64,000 bases of DNA, taken from positions 307,547 to 371,546 of the forward strand of contig NZ_KB900617.1 in assembly GCF_000379025.1 (NCBI RefSeq), in the 5' to 3' direction. Below are positions 26,913-36,488 of the stretch, piece after piece; the stretch's first letter is position 1, and each line of letters opens with the position of its first letter. This stretch comes from Orenia marismortui DSM 5156. GTDB lineage: Bacteria > Bacillota > Halanaerobiia > Halobacteroidales > Halobacteroidaceae. Made by a program: the position numbers and the translations under genes. Below the pieces are notes generated by a model. The model was not told the origin of the DNA and searched no databases. It was given only the letters and a program-made list of their open reading frames with translations.

Positions 26913-27488
26913 CTAACTTGCTATACCCTTCAAGAAAATTTCCATAATAATATCGACCTTATCCGTAACTTTACCATTTTGTCCTTGATAAAAATGTGGA
27001 TTAAAGGAACTAACTATTCCTAATAATATCCTAGCTGCATCTTGACTATCAATATTTAATTTTATTTTTTCTTCCTTTATCCCCTGATCAATAATAGTTG
27101 AAATCAACTCAACTCGATTTTGATTATAATTAATTATAATTTCTTTAAATTCTTTACTTATAGCAATACTACTTTCTCTAAACATCCTAGCACCACGTTT
27201 ATTCTTTTCAATAAAATTAAGAACTGATACCACTATTGACCTTAATTTTTCAATTGGATCATTAAATTTTAATATATTATTATTTACCATCTGGTCAATC
27301 TCATTCATCTTTGATACTGCAGTTGCTTCAAATAATTCCTTCTTACTTTCAAAATACCAATAAACTGTACCTTTAGCAACCTGTGCAAGATCGGCTATCT
27401 CACTTACCTTAGTCTTATGATATCCTCTTTCTTCAAATAATTCTATAGCCGCCTGAATTATTCTATTTTTTTTATCCTCTTTACCCAT
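26913..27488 (-). CDS. TetR/AcrR-family repressor of the efflux operon
   Basis: 191 residues. The N-terminal HTH matches the family: RIIQAAIELFEERGYHKTKV, then AQVAKGTVYWYFESKKELFEA. The C-terminal ligand domain is divergent, as usual. It is the first gene of the efflux operon, with a consensus promoter and an operator just after the transcription start and a second operator before tolC. This supports autoregulation and control of the pump; the inducer is unknown. Confidence 0.9.
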   Translation of the reverse strand: MGKEDKKNRIIQAAIELFEERGYHKTKVSEIADLAQVAKGTVYWYFESKKELFEATAVSKMNEIDQMVNNNILKFNDPIEKLRSIVVSVLNFIEKNKRGARMFRESSIAISKEFKEIIINYNQNRVELISTIIDQGIKEEKIKLNIDSQDAARILLGIVSSFNPHFYQGQNGKVTDKVDIIMEIFLKGIAS

Positions 27489-27537
27489 CTATGTAGCCCC
27501 TCTTCCCATCTGCTAGAATTTAATTGAACCAAACTCA

Positions 27538-27593
27538 ATTGACTAACTAGTCAATCATATTCTGATTATAGCAAGCTTTTAATAAGATGTCAA
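27538..27593 (-). promoter_or_regulatory. tetR-efflux operon promoter with operator
   Basis: On the minus strand TTGACA (27588-27593), a 17-bp spacer and TATAAT (27565-27570) make a consensus sigma-A promoter. ATTGACTA-AC-TAGTCAAT (27538-27555) begins a few bases after the predicted start near 27558, an ideal position for repression. Confidence 0.8.
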
Positions 27594-27639
27594 ACAAAAA
27601 TAGCTTAGTGGAAATATTTCCACTAAGCTATTTTTGTTT
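27592..27639 (-). terminator. Perfect 48-bp palindromic terminator of nrdJ
   Basis: Stem AATAGCTTAGTGGAAA and exact complement, extended by AT pairs, T-run on the minus strand. It reaches the nrdJ stop codon and abuts the -35 box of the next promoter. Confidence 0.9.
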
Positions 27640-29542
27640 AACTACATTTGGAATGTCCACAACTTAAGCAAAAATTACATCCTTCCTGCATTCCCATAGA
27701 ATACTCACCACAGCTAGGACACTTTGCAAATCCATCTTCAACCTCTAATTTATCTTCCTTGTTAATTTCTATTACTTTATCTTTTTTATCCTTCTCTTCA
27801 TTATCATTTACCAATACACCACTTCTAGAACCTTCTCGATAATAAGTAGTTCCTTTACATCCTAACTCATAGCCTTGCATATATAATGTCTTTACCTCTT
27901 CAATACTATGATCTTTTGGAGCATTTACCGTTTTACTTATACTTGAATCAAGATATTGTTGAATTCTAGCCTGTACCCTAATATGTTCTAGAGGAGATAG
28001 TTCAGGAGCAGTTACAAAATAATCAGGTAAATCTTTACCTTGATTCTTATACTCCTGTGCTAGCCAATGATAGACCTTTCTTCTTCCTAAATTATCTTGC
28101 CTATAATATTCCCAATTAAAATTAGGCTCTATACCAGAAGAAACTCCAGCCAACATTCCCGTAGTTCCTGTTGGAGCTTGAGTAAGAATAGATAAGTTTC
28201 TAACTCCATATTTAGCTATCTTTGCTCTAATTTTTTCCGGTAATTGCTTAATGAAGTAAGTATTTAGATATCTTTCTTTTTTAAACCCTGGAGCTGCTCC
28301 TTTTTCCTGAGCCAGATCTGCACTCATTTCATAAGCAGTATCTCTGATAAAAGAGTATACTTTATCTATAAATTCTAAAGATTCATCAGATCCATATTTA
28401 ATTCCAGCTAATAACATTGCATCAGCAAGACCCATAGTCCCTAAACCAATTCTTCTAATTACACTCTGCTTTTCTTCAATTTGAGGATAAATATAATCAT
28501 TTTCATCTATAATTTGATCTAAAAACTTAACTCCCGTTCTCACAGTAGCCTTTAATTCATCCCACTTAACTTCTCCATCCTCATCTACAAAATGTATCAA
28601 ATTAATAGAACCTAAATTACACACACTCCATCCACCTAAGCCTTGTTCTCCACAAGGATTAGTTCCAATAATTCTTTCTACACCTCTAGTGTTTGACCAT
28701 TTGTTATATCTTTCTAAAAATACAACACCAGGTTCAGCCACCTTTAACGCCAACCTACAAATCAAATCCCACATTTCTCTAGCTTTGATCGTTTTATAGT
28801 GCTTTATTGGATAACCTTTATTTTCCCACTTTTTAATATTTCCATCCCACTCTTCATTATATTTTGAATAACTTGTATCAGGAAACTTAAGCACCCAATC
28901 ACCATCATTCTTTACAGCCTTCATAAATTCATCAGAAATTCCCACTGACAGATTAGCCCCATTTAACTCTTCTAAATCCTCTTTAACTTTTATAAATTCT
29001 AATACATCTGGGTGCCAATCCTCTAATAGATACATTTGTGCTCCTCTTCTACTTCCACCCTGGCTAACTTGTAATATAACGCCATTCATAGCTTTCATCC
29101 AACTTACAGTACCACTTGACTTACCATTTACTCCAGCAACATATGAATCACGCGGCCTTAATACTGACCAATTTAGACCTACTCCACCACCACGAGCAGA
29201 TATCTCTACACAAGATGAGATAGTATCCATAATAGCACCTCTACTATCTAAGCCCTCCTCATTATTTGTCTTATTATGAAAAGGAATTACATAACAGTTA
29301 TAGAAGGTGGCCTCACCTTGATTACCAATTCCAGCTAACTGCCTTCCTGCAGGTACAAATTTAAAGTCTTTTAAAACATTATAATATTCATCATATAAAT
29401 CATTATTTTCCTTTGATAAAACCTTTGCAATCCTTTCCCACATCTCTTGAGGGATATCTTCAGTTAAATTCCCATTCTTGTCTTTTAAAGCATATCTGTC
29501 CTCAAACACTGCCTGTCTCTGTTTATTCCATTCTGGTAACAC
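27638..29542 (-). CDS. nrdJ: Class II (B12-dependent) ribonucleotide reductase
   Basis: Adenosylcobalamin-dependent reductase making deoxyribonucleotides without oxygen, 634 residues. Visible are AGIGNQGEATFYNCYV, RGGGVGLNWSVLRPRD, the active-site loop IGTNPCGEQGLGGWSVCNLGS (cut after 20) with the Asn-Cys-Glu catalytic set, and the C-terminal zinc/redox tail with CPSCGEY and CLSCGHSKCS. GTG start, GGAGGAGTATTAA upstream. Two NrdR boxes precede it. No cobalamin riboswitch is seen. Confidence 0.95.
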   Translation of the reverse strand: MLPEWNKQRQAVFEDRYALKDKNGNLTEDIPQEMWERIAKVLSKENNDLYDEYYNVLKDFKFVPAGRQLAGIGNQGEATFYNCYVIPFHNKTNNEEGLDSRGAIMDTISSCVEISARGGGVGLNWSVLRPRDSYVAGVNGKSSGTVSWMKAMNGVILQVSQGGSRRGAQMYLLEDWHPDVLEFIKVKEDLEELNGANLSVGISDEFMKAVKNDGDWVLKFPDTSYSKYNEEWDGNIKKWENKGYPIKHYKTIKAREMWDLICRLALKVAEPGVVFLERYNKWSNTRGVERIIGTNPCGEQGLGGWSVCNLGSINLIHFVDEDGEVKWDELKATVRTGVKFLDQIIDENDYIYPQIEEKQSVIRRIGLGTMGLADAMLLAGIKYGSDESLEFIDKVYSFIRDTAYEMSADLAQEKGAAPGFKKERYLNTYFIKQLPEKIRAKIAKYGVRNLSILTQAPTGTTGMLAGVSSGIEPNFNWEYYRQDNLGRRKVYHWLAQEYKNQGKDLPDYFVTAPELSPLEHIRVQARIQQYLDSSISKTVNAPKDHSIEEVKTLYMQGYELGCKGTTYYREGSRSGVLVNDNEEKDKKDKVIEINKEDKLEVEDGFAKCPSCGEYSMGMQEGCNFCLSCGHSKCS

Positions 29543-29610
29543 TTAATACTCCTCCTTTATTTTAAATCTAAATATTCGAATAATGAAGTTTAGTAATATG
29601 TAAACAAAAA

Positions 29611-29657
29611 ACACTATATATTGTGCCTTAGATTTAAACTAACACAATATATAGTAT
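29611..29657. promoter_or_regulatory. Tandem NrdR boxes upstream of nrdJ
   Basis: ACACTATATATTGTGC (29611-29626) and ACACAATATATAGTAT (29642-29657) match the NrdR consensus ACACWATATATWGTGT. Their centres are 31 bp apart (three helical turns), the usual arrangement. They lie about 70-115 bp upstream of the nrdJ start, so nrdJ should be repressed by NrdR. Confidence 0.88.
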
Positions 29658-29741
29658 TCTTTCTATCAGGATAAATTCCTTCATTTTATTTAAATTTTAT
29701 TTTCTTAGCATTTCTAATATATTATTTTAATATAAAAAATA

Positions 29742-29771
29742 AAAAAAGACAAGGAAGCCCTTGCCTTTTTT
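29742..29771 (-). terminator. rpsD terminator
   Basis: On the minus strand AAAAAAGGCAAGG pairs with CCTTGTCTTTTTT, with one G-U pair that exists only in minus-strand RNA, so it belongs to rpsD. Confidence 0.85.
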
Positions 29772-29792
29772 ATTAAGATAGAGAAATATAAA

Positions 29793-30389
29793 CTATTTAC
29801 GTGAATAGAATTCTACTACTAAGTGGTCATCAATTTCGATAGGAACATCTTCTCTATTAGGCATCGATATTAATTCTCCACTAAAGTTTTCCATATCTCG
29901 TTTAATATACGGTAATTCTTCTAAATGTCTTTCTGAAAAATTCTCTGTAAAGAGTTCATTTTTTCTAGAACTTTCTTTTAATGTAATTACATCTCCAACT
30001 TCTATTGCATAAGATGGTCTATCTACTTTTTTACCATTAACAAGTATATGTCCATGACTTACTAATTGGCGTGCTTGACGTGTTGATCTGGCAAAACCAA
30101 TTCTATACACCAAATTATCTAATCTAGTTTCTAATTTCTTTACTAAAACTTCACCTGTAATTCCTTCTTCATTCATAGCTTGATTCACATAACGAAGAAA
30201 TTGTTTTTCCATTACTCCATAATAAGCTCTTAGTCTTTGTTTCTCTAATAATTGTTTACCATATTCTGATAGTTTCCTAGCATCTCTTCTTGATCTTTTA
30301 TCTGCACGCTTCATAGCTTTAGGATGACCATGAACATTTAGCCCTAACCTTCTAGCTTCTTTGAAACGTGGACCTCTCATATTTGCCAA
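29793..30389 (-). CDS. rpsD: 30S ribosomal protein S4
   Basis: Primary 16S rRNA-binding protein, 198 residues. The cysteine-free form (no zinc knuckle): [20 protein letters not shown], followed by an S4 RNA-binding domain ([20 protein letters not shown] then [20 protein letters not shown]). The start is TTG, with AAGGGGG about 11 nt upstream; an internal ATG at codon 4 would also fit. It stands alone, not in the alpha operon, as in Bacillus. A short structured leader suggests feedback control. Confidence 0.96.
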   Translation of the reverse strand: MANMRGPRFKEARRLGLNVHGHPKAMKRADKRSRRDARKLSEYGKQLLEKQRLRAYYGVMEKQFLRYVNQAMNEEGITGEVLVKKLETRLDNLVYRIGFARSTRQARQLVSHGHILVNGKKVDRPSYAIEVGDVITLKESSRKNELFTENFSERHLEELPYIKRDMENFSGELISMPNREDVPIEIDDHLVVEFYSRK

Positions 30390-30429
30390 CTTTATCTTAT
30401 CCCCCTTGTAAATTATAATTTTATTTTTA

Positions 30430-30474
30430 TACCTGCCGCGGTAATCTCCCTTTTAAATTCCATATATTATTATA
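30430..30474 (-). promoter_or_regulatory. rpsD promoter and candidate S4 autoregulatory leader
   Basis: An extended -10 (TGT-TATAAT; hexamer at 30469-30474) predicts a start near 30462 and a leader of about 73 nt. The leader has TACC-GCGGCA-GGTA (30430-30443), the only GC-rich block in this gap, just upstream of AAGGGGG. S4 represses its own mRNA in Bacillus; calling this the S4 target is inference. No other rpsD leader element was recognised. Confidence 0.45.
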
Positions 30475-30638
30475 ACATAAGATTAGTATTTTGAAAATGA
30501 TTATTGTTATCTTTTTTGTTTTTTTATTCTAGTATATTATCTTTTATATTATGAATCATAAAAGGAATAAAAATACATGCTAATTAAAATTTATTTCACC
30601 TCTACTAAGTCCCCCTTTATTATATCAATTTTAAAAGA

Positions 30639-30800
30639 ATATAGTCATTCAAATCTAAAGTGACATTCTTAGGTGCTAGGAGTTAGTTTATAGGAGTTAG
30701 TAAGGCCTTCCTACCTCCTATTTCCTACCGCCTAACTCCGAAATTATCGCTTTATCTTAGCCATATACTTAAATTTCATTCTAAAATTAAAGATCTATAC
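30639..30800. repeat. MITE-like palindromic intergenic repeat, copy E
   Basis: Ends ATATAGTCATTCAAATCTAA and TTTCATTCTAAAATTAAAGA-TCTATAC are imperfect terminal inverted repeats. The interior is an imperfect palindrome centred on AAGGCCTT near 30710, with GGAGTTAG twice on the left and CTAACTCC on the right. Its reverse complement matches copy C over AGATAAAGCGA, TTTCGG and CTAACTCC. No coding potential. It lies in the 30475-30930 gap upstream of mnmA. Confidence 0.65.
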
Positions 30801-30901
30801 TGTTAATCTTCAGCATAACTTTACATCATTGATTAAATATAGTATCATTAAAGAAGTAATTTTCTAATTATTATCACTGTATTAATTTATAAAATCTATA
30901 A

Positions 30902-32080
<1,179 letters not shown>

Positions 32081-32094
32081 ATAGATATTACTCT

Positions 32095-32126
32095 AAGAAG
32101 GACTAATGAATTAGTCCTTCTTTTTT
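32095..32126 (+). terminator. mnmA terminator
   Basis: AAGAAGGACTAAT, a GA loop and the exact complement, followed by a T-run. Confidence 0.9.
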
Positions 32127-32239
32127 ATTTTATAGTTTAAATTCTTTCTAACAATTACCATGTTTTAAAGTGGATATATTACACAAAATAACAGATAGAA
32201 ACTAATACTTATAATTACATTCTATGAAAGGAGCATAAT

Positions 32240-32749
32240 ATGGCAGTTAAAGAGGAATCACTTAAACTAGCAATTAAAATGGAAAAAGAGAGTTATCATT
32301 ATTATAATAATCATATTGACGGTGCCGAAAACCCCTTATCTCGCAAAGTCTTAGAAAGCCTAGCAGCTCAAGAATTAGATCATGTAGATAAGGTCAAAAA
32401 GATAGCTTTTAATAAACCTATTGAAGAAAATGATTATCAACCTGAAGATATTGAGAGTAAAGTCCAAAAGGTATTTGAGAGTTTTTCAGAAAGTGAACGT
32501 GAAAATTGGAAAGAGAGCAATACTAATATCTATAGACATGCTATGGAATTGGAGCAAGATACTTATGAGATCTATGAAAGATTAGCAAAACAAACTAATG
32601 ATGATACAGAAAGAAAGTTCTTCGAAGCTTTAATGCAGGAAGAAGAATGGCATTATGAATCCTTGGAAAATGTCTTTAATTATTTTGAAAATCCAGGTGA
32701 TTTTTATGCAACTGATGAGAGTCAAACTTGGCCTTGGATGAATATTTAA
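32240..32749 (+). CDS. Rubrerythrin-like ferritin-fold protein without rubredoxin domain
   Basis: 169 residues forming a four-helix bundle with di-iron ligands: Glu in KMEKESYHYY, ELDH in AAQELDHVDKV, Glu in AMELEQDTYEIYE and EEWH in QEEEWHYESLE. Family members reduce peroxide or store iron in anaerobes. There is no rubredoxin CxxCG domain, so an external electron donor would be needed. GAAAGGAGCATA precedes the ATG. Monocistronic. Confidence 0.85.
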   Translation: MAVKEESLKLAIKMEKESYHYYNNHIDGAENPLSRKVLESLAAQELDHVDKVKKIAFNKPIEENDYQPEDIESKVQKVFESFSESERENWKESNTNIYRHAMELEQDTYEIYERLAKQTNDDTERKFFEALMQEEEWHYESLENVFNYFENPGDFYATDESQTWPWMNI

Positions 32750-32780
32750 AAAGGATGGAGGATATCCTCCATCCTTTTTA
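32747..32780 (+). terminator. Terminator of the rubrerythrin-like gene
   Basis: Perfect 34-bp palindrome, AAAAAGGATGGAG around GATATC, with a T-run. Its stem is identical to the terminator at 12488-12519, 20 kb away. Confidence 0.9.
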
Positions 32781-32945
32781 CTAAGTTTATATTATAGGTA
32801 CTATCTTAATGCTAGTTAATCATAATAAATTTAAATTAACACTATATACTAATACTTATTTTTTACTTAGCTACCCTAATAATTACTGATATACTAAAGA
32901 AAATTTTTTATTTATACTTTTCTATATTCTCCTTTATACATAAAT

Positions 32946-33016
32946 AAATAAAAACTCAGCCTATTATAGGCTGAGCTTTTGGGAAGAAGAGTAATTTACT
33001 CCTCTATTGGGACTTT
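32946..33016 (-). ncRNA. Candidate Pho-controlled small RNA (about 70 nt)
   Basis: The predicted transcript begins near 33016, 7 nt after a TATACT -10 box. It folds into two hairpins. Hairpin 1 (33005-32985) pairs AGAGGAGTA with TACTCTTCT around a 3-nt loop, with one G-U. Hairpin 2 (32980-32950) pairs AAAAGCTCAGCCTA with TAGGCTGAGTTTTT around TAA and leads into a T-rich tail, a strong intrinsic terminator. Between them is CCC. There is no ATG, GTG or TTG in the transcript, so it is not a small gene. It lies between the end of phoU and the rubrerythrin-like gene and has its own promoter. The G-U pairs exist only in minus-strand RNA. Confidence 0.65.
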
Positions 33017-33022
33017 AAATAT

Positions 33023-33076
33023 AGTATAGCAATAACAAATTACAATTAGATTAACACTATGTTAACATAGTGTTAA
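33023..33076 (-). promoter_or_regulatory. Pho-box promoter of the candidate small RNA
   Basis: Read on the minus strand: TTAACA (33071-33076), TTAACA (33060-33065) and TTAATC (33049-33054), each 11 bp apart, then 20 nt, then TATACT (33023-33028). The same spacing occurs before pstS and the second pstS. The block 33051-33076 is also a perfect 26-bp palindrome, so plus-strand boxes exist as well, but no plus-strand -10 or gene follows. There is no -35 box, as usual for PhoP-activated promoters. Confidence 0.75.
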
Positions 33077-33114
33077 CTCTAAATATTATCTTCTTTATTT
33101 TAAAAACTCAAACA

Positions 33115-33148
33115 AAAAAATCTTTGTTAAAATTAACAAAGATTTTTT
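33115..33148 (-). terminator. phoU / pst operon terminator
   Basis: AAAAAATCTTTGTTAA, AA loop, exact complement; just after the phoU stop. It separates the pst operon from the Pho-box promoter downstream. Confidence 0.9.
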
Positions 33149-33152
33149 ACTA

Positions 33153-33803
33153 TTAATAGCTTACCCAATCAGCAGTAACCATATATATAACTCTTTCACA
33201 AATATTTGTAGCATGATCTCCTACTCTTTCTAGATGTCTACTAACAAACATAAGCATATTACCTTGTTTGATGGTTTTAGGATCTTCCATCATATAAGTA
33301 AGCAACTCTCTAAAAATTTGACTATCTAATTTATCTACTTTATCATCTCTTTTAGCAGCCTCTTTAGCTTTCTCCACATCTAGATTAACGAAGGCTTCTA
33401 AGGAATCTCTAATCATACCTTGTACTAGCTCTCCCATTCTTGGAATATCAACTAATGGCTTAACTAATTGCTCTCCTTCAAAAGTTCTAGTGAATTTAGC
33501 AATATTCTGTGCCAAATCTCCCATTCTTTCAAGATCTGTAGCAATCTTAGAAATCATATCAATCCTTCTTAAATCCTTTGCAACTGGTTGTTGCAAAGCA
33601 ATCAATTGAATTGCTTCATGCTCTATTTTGGCTTCATAATCATCTAAAACATCATCATTTTCAATAACTTCATTTGCTAAATCAATATCTTGCTCTACTA
33701 AAGAGGTTACAGCCTTATGAATAGTTTCTTCTACCATACTTCCCATCTTTAGAATATTTTGATTTAATTGTTCTAATTTTTGATCAAAATTCTTCCTTAC
33801 CAT
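33153..33803 (-). CDS. phoU: Phosphate transport regulator PhoU
   Basis: 216 residues, two three-helix PhoU repeats (about 10-95 and 115-205). Conserved acidic metal-binding stretches are visible (ENDDVLDDYEAKIEHEAIQL cut at 20; DLERMGDLAQNIAKF; RHLERVGDHATNICERV). PhoU couples the Pst transporter to the PhoR kinase and limits phosphate uptake. Last gene of pstS-pstC-pstA-pstB-phoU, 95 bp after pstB, with AAAAGGGGGG before the ATG. Confidence 0.95.
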   Translation of the reverse strand: MVRKNFDQKLEQLNQNILKMGSMVEETIHKAVTSLVEQDIDLANEVIENDDVLDDYEAKIEHEAIQLIALQQPVAKDLRRIDMISKIATDLERMGDLAQNIAKFTRTFEGEQLVKPLVDIPRMGELVQGMIRDSLEAFVNLDVEKAKEAAKRDDKVDKLDSQIFRELLTYMMEDPKTIKQGNMLMFVSRHLERVGDHATNICERVIYMVTADWVSY

Positions 33804-33898
33804 TTTATGCCCCCCTTTTATCTCAAACTTAGCAAGTAATTAGTTTTTATCTTAAAAAATTTATCATTAATTTAAATAACTATATTCTCTTATTAATA

Positions 33899-34657
33899 TT
33901 AACCAAATCTTCCGGTAATATAATCTTCTGTCTTCTTATTATCTGGTTTCTCAAAGATTTTTTCAGTCTCACCATGCTCGATTAATTTCCCCATATAGAA
34001 GAAAGCTGTGTAATCTGAAATTCTAGCAGCCTGTTGCATACTATGAGTTACAATCACTATTGTATATTCTTCTTTCAGATCTTCAATCAACTCTTCAATC
34101 TTAGCTGTAGCAATTGGGTCTAAAGCCGAAGTTGGTTCATCCATTAGTAGTATCTCTGGATTTACAGCTAAAGCACGAGCAATACATAACCTCTGCTTCT
34201 GTCCACCGGAAATCCCCATAGCTGAAGAATCTAATTTATCCTTTACCTCATCCCATAATGCAGCAGATTTTAAGCTATCTTCTACAATTTTATCTAACTT
34301 TGCTTTATCTTTTAAACCATGGGCTCGAGGTCCATAAGCTACATTATCATAGATGGATTTAGGAAATGGATTAGGATGCTGAAATACCATTCCTACTCTT
34401 TTTCTTAAATCTACAATATCAATTCCTTCTTGATAAATATTCTTCTGATCTATTAAAACCTCTCCATCTACTTTAGTTCCTTCAATCAAATCATTCATTC
34501 TATTTAAAGTTCTTAAGAAAGTGGACTTACCACATCCTGACGGACCAATAAAAGCCGTAACTTTATTAGCTGGTATTTCTAATGAAATATCATGTAAAGC
34601 TTGAAAATCTCCATAATAAAAATCTAAATCCTTAACTTCAATAGTATTCTTAGCCAT
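33899..34657 (-). CDS. pstB: Phosphate ABC transporter ATPase PstB
   Basis: 252 residues. Walker [22 protein letters not shown]-loop region [20 protein letters not shown], signature [15 protein letters not shown], Walker [14 protein letters not shown] and switch His in [13 protein letters not shown]. The NRMNDL and PNPFPKSI segments are specific to PstB. It drives phosphate import with PstC and PstA; 12 bp follow pstA. Confidence 0.97.
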   Translation of the reverse strand: MAKNTIEVKDLDFYYGDFQALHDISLEIPANKVTAFIGPSGCGKSTFLRTLNRMNDLIEGTKVDGEVLIDQKNIYQEGIDIVDLRKRVGMVFQHPNPFPKSIYDNVAYGPRAHGLKDKAKLDKIVEDSLKSAALWDEVKDKLDSSAMGISGGQKQRLCIARALAVNPEILLMDEPTSALDPIATAKIEELIEDLKEEYTIVIVTHSMQQAARISDYTAFFYMGKLIEHGETEKIFEKPDNKKTEDYITGRFG

Positions 34658-34669
34658 AAAGTCTCCTCC

Positions 34670-35527
34670 TTAGTATCTTTTAGCTTTTTTGCGTAACCAA
34701 TATCTTAATAAGATAGCAATCATATTCATAGATAGTACTAATGCTATTAAGACTAAAGCTGTACCGTAAGCCAAAGGTCTAACCTTTGCTATATCATGAT
34801 GCTGTGTTGACATTACATATAAATGATAAGGTAAAGCCATAAATTGACTATAAACTGAATCAGGCAAGAAAGGTAAAAAGAATGCAGCCCCTGTAAATAA
34901 GATAGGTGCAGTTTCTCCTGCTGCTCTTGATAGTCCAAGAATAGTTCCAGTTAACATACCTGGTATAGCATAAGGTAATACATTAGTTCTGATTGCATGC
35001 CATTTTGTTACTCCTAAGGCTAATGAACCTTGTCTATAACTATCAGGAATAGTCTTTAAAGCCTCTTCACTAGCAGTAATAGTAACAGGCAAAGTCATCA
35101 ATCCCAAAGTCAACCCTGCAGATAGAATTGAAGTTCCAAAACCTAATATCTGTACAAATAAAGCTAATCCAAAAAGACCGAAAACAATTGATGGTACACC
35201 AGCTAGATTTCTAATTGCCATTCTGATAATTCTAGTCAGTGTCCCTTTTTTTGCATATTCATTTAAATAAATCGCTGCAAACATTCCTAAAGGAACCGCT
35301 AATAAAGCAGTTATTATTGTAACAGCAAAGGTACCAAATATCGCCGGGAATATTCCACCTGCTGTCATTCCCTTCTTAGGAGCTTTACTTAAGAACTCCC
35401 AATTTATTACTCCAATCCCTTTACTGATAATATCATAAAGTATAACTCCTAAAATAAATAAAACTATTAAAGCTGATAGTCTTAAGATCCAAAAACCAAT
35501 TTTCTGTTGATTATTTTTTGAGAACAT
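34670..35527 (-). CDS. pstA: Phosphate ABC transporter permease PstA
   Basis: 285 residues, six predicted helices. The permease coupling (EAA) loop is EEALKTIPDSYRQGSLALGVTKW cut as EEALKTIPDSYRQGSLALG, which contacts PstB. It opens with a hydrophobic helix (ALIVLFILGVILYDII). Its start overlaps the pstC stop (TAATG), so translation is coupled. Confidence 0.95.
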   Translation of the reverse strand: MFSKNNQQKIGFWILRLSALIVLFILGVILYDIISKGIGVINWEFLSKAPKKGMTAGGIFPAIFGTFAVTIITALLAVPLGMFAAIYLNEYAKKGTLTRIIRMAIRNLAGVPSIVFGLFGLALFVQILGFGTSILSAGLTLGLMTLPVTITASEEALKTIPDSYRQGSLALGVTKWHAIRTNVLPYAIPGMLTGTILGLSRAAGETAPILFTGAAFFLPFLPDSVYSQFMALPYHLYVMSTQHHDIAKVRPLAYGTALVLIALVLSMNMIAILLRYWLRKKAKRY

Positions 35528-36420
35528 TATTCAGCCTCCTCATACTTGTGTAAGACTAAATCTGATATTAAATTGATTAAAAATGTCATAATAAATAAAA
35601 CTAATCCAATAGCAAATAATGAATAATAGTGAGTTGTATTATAAGCAACTTCTCCCAATTCAATTCCAACAGTTGCTGTCATTGTTCTAACCGAAGAAAA
35701 GATGCTTTTTGGAAAAGCTGGTGCATTACCAGTAGCCATCAACACTGCCATAGTTTCTCCAATTGCTCTTCCCATTCCTAACATTACAGCAGCTATAATT
35801 CCTGATAAAGCAGCTGGAATTGTAACCTTGACTAATGTTTGCCATTCTGTAGCGCCTAAAGCAACCGATGCCTTTTTATAATCTTCTGGCACAGCATTAA
35901 TCGCATCTTCAGAAATACTTATTATTGTTGGTAAAGCCATTATTCCTAATAACACAGAACCATTAATTGCATTTAATCCATTGGGTAAACCAAAAACTTT
36001 AGCAATCATTGGACCTATTAAAACTATTCCTAAGAAGCCAATCACTACTGAAGGAATTCCAGCCAAGATTTCAACAGTTGGTTTCAATACTTCCCTAACT
36101 TTAGGTGGTGCTACCTCTGATAAATAAGCTGCACAAGCAATTCCTAAAGGAACTGCAAAAAGTAATGAACCAACAGTCACAACAATTGTACTAAATATCA
36201 AAGAAACGATTCCATAACTCTGTTCATGATAACCAGTAGGATTCCAAATCGCACTAGTAAAAAATTGGACTATACTAACTTCTTTAAAAGTTGGTAAACT
36301 TTCATTTAATAACAAATAAAAAATTCCAACTAAAATTAGTATAACTAAGATTCCATTAAGCAGGAAAAAGTTTTCTATAAACTTCTCTCGAAACTTAGAA
36401 AATTTACTTCTTCGTTTCAA
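35527..36420 (-). CDS. pstC: Phosphate ABC transporter permease PstC
   Basis: 297 residues, six predicted helices. Coupling loop EDAINAVPEDYKKASVALGA and the segment EILAGIPSVVIGFLGIVLIG are typical of PstC. It lies 68 bp after pstS, across a hairpin that may lower expression relative to the binding protein. Confidence 0.95.
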   Translation of the reverse strand: MKRRSKFSKFREKFIENFFLLNGILVILILVGIFYLLLNESLPTFKEVSIVQFFTSAIWNPTGYHEQSYGIVSLIFSTIVVTVGSLLFAVPLGIACAAYLSEVAPPKVREVLKPTVEILAGIPSVVIGFLGIVLIGPMIAKVFGLPNGLNAINGSVLLGIMALPTIISISEDAINAVPEDYKKASVALGATEWQTLVKVTIPAALSGIIAAVMLGMGRAIGETMAVLMATGNAPAFPKSIFSSVRTMTATVGIELGEVAYNTTHYYSLFAIGLVLFIMTFLINLISDLVLHKYEEAE

Positions 36421-36456
36421 TTTATTTCACCTCTTTCAATAAGTTTAAACAATTTT

Positions 36457-36482
36457 AAAGGCCCAACTCATGTTGAGCCTTT
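36457..36482 (-). terminator. Intercistronic hairpin between pstS and pstC
   Basis: AAAGGC-CCAAC pairs with GTTGA-GCCTTT around TCAT; the only mismatch becomes a G-U pair in minus-strand RNA. A short T-run follows. Position fits a partial terminator or processing hairpin giving more PstS than permease, a known pattern in pst operons. Confidence 0.6.
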
Positions 36483-36488
36483 CCTTTA

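Noticed and set aside
29543-29792. Cobalamin riboswitch before the B12-dependent nrdJ
   Set aside because: The gap is too short and no B12-box-like sequence is seen; NrdR boxes explain the region.
30431-30450. TGCCGCGGTAAT resembles the 530 loop of 16S rRNA
   Set aside because: Only about 12 bases match, flanking rRNA sequence is absent, and the block lies in the rpsD leader on the opposite strand; not an rRNA fragment.
33051-33076. 26-bp palindrome as a terminator
   Set aside because: No GC-rich stem or T-run; the palindrome arises from overlapping TTAACA and TGTTAA units and is better explained as a Pho box.
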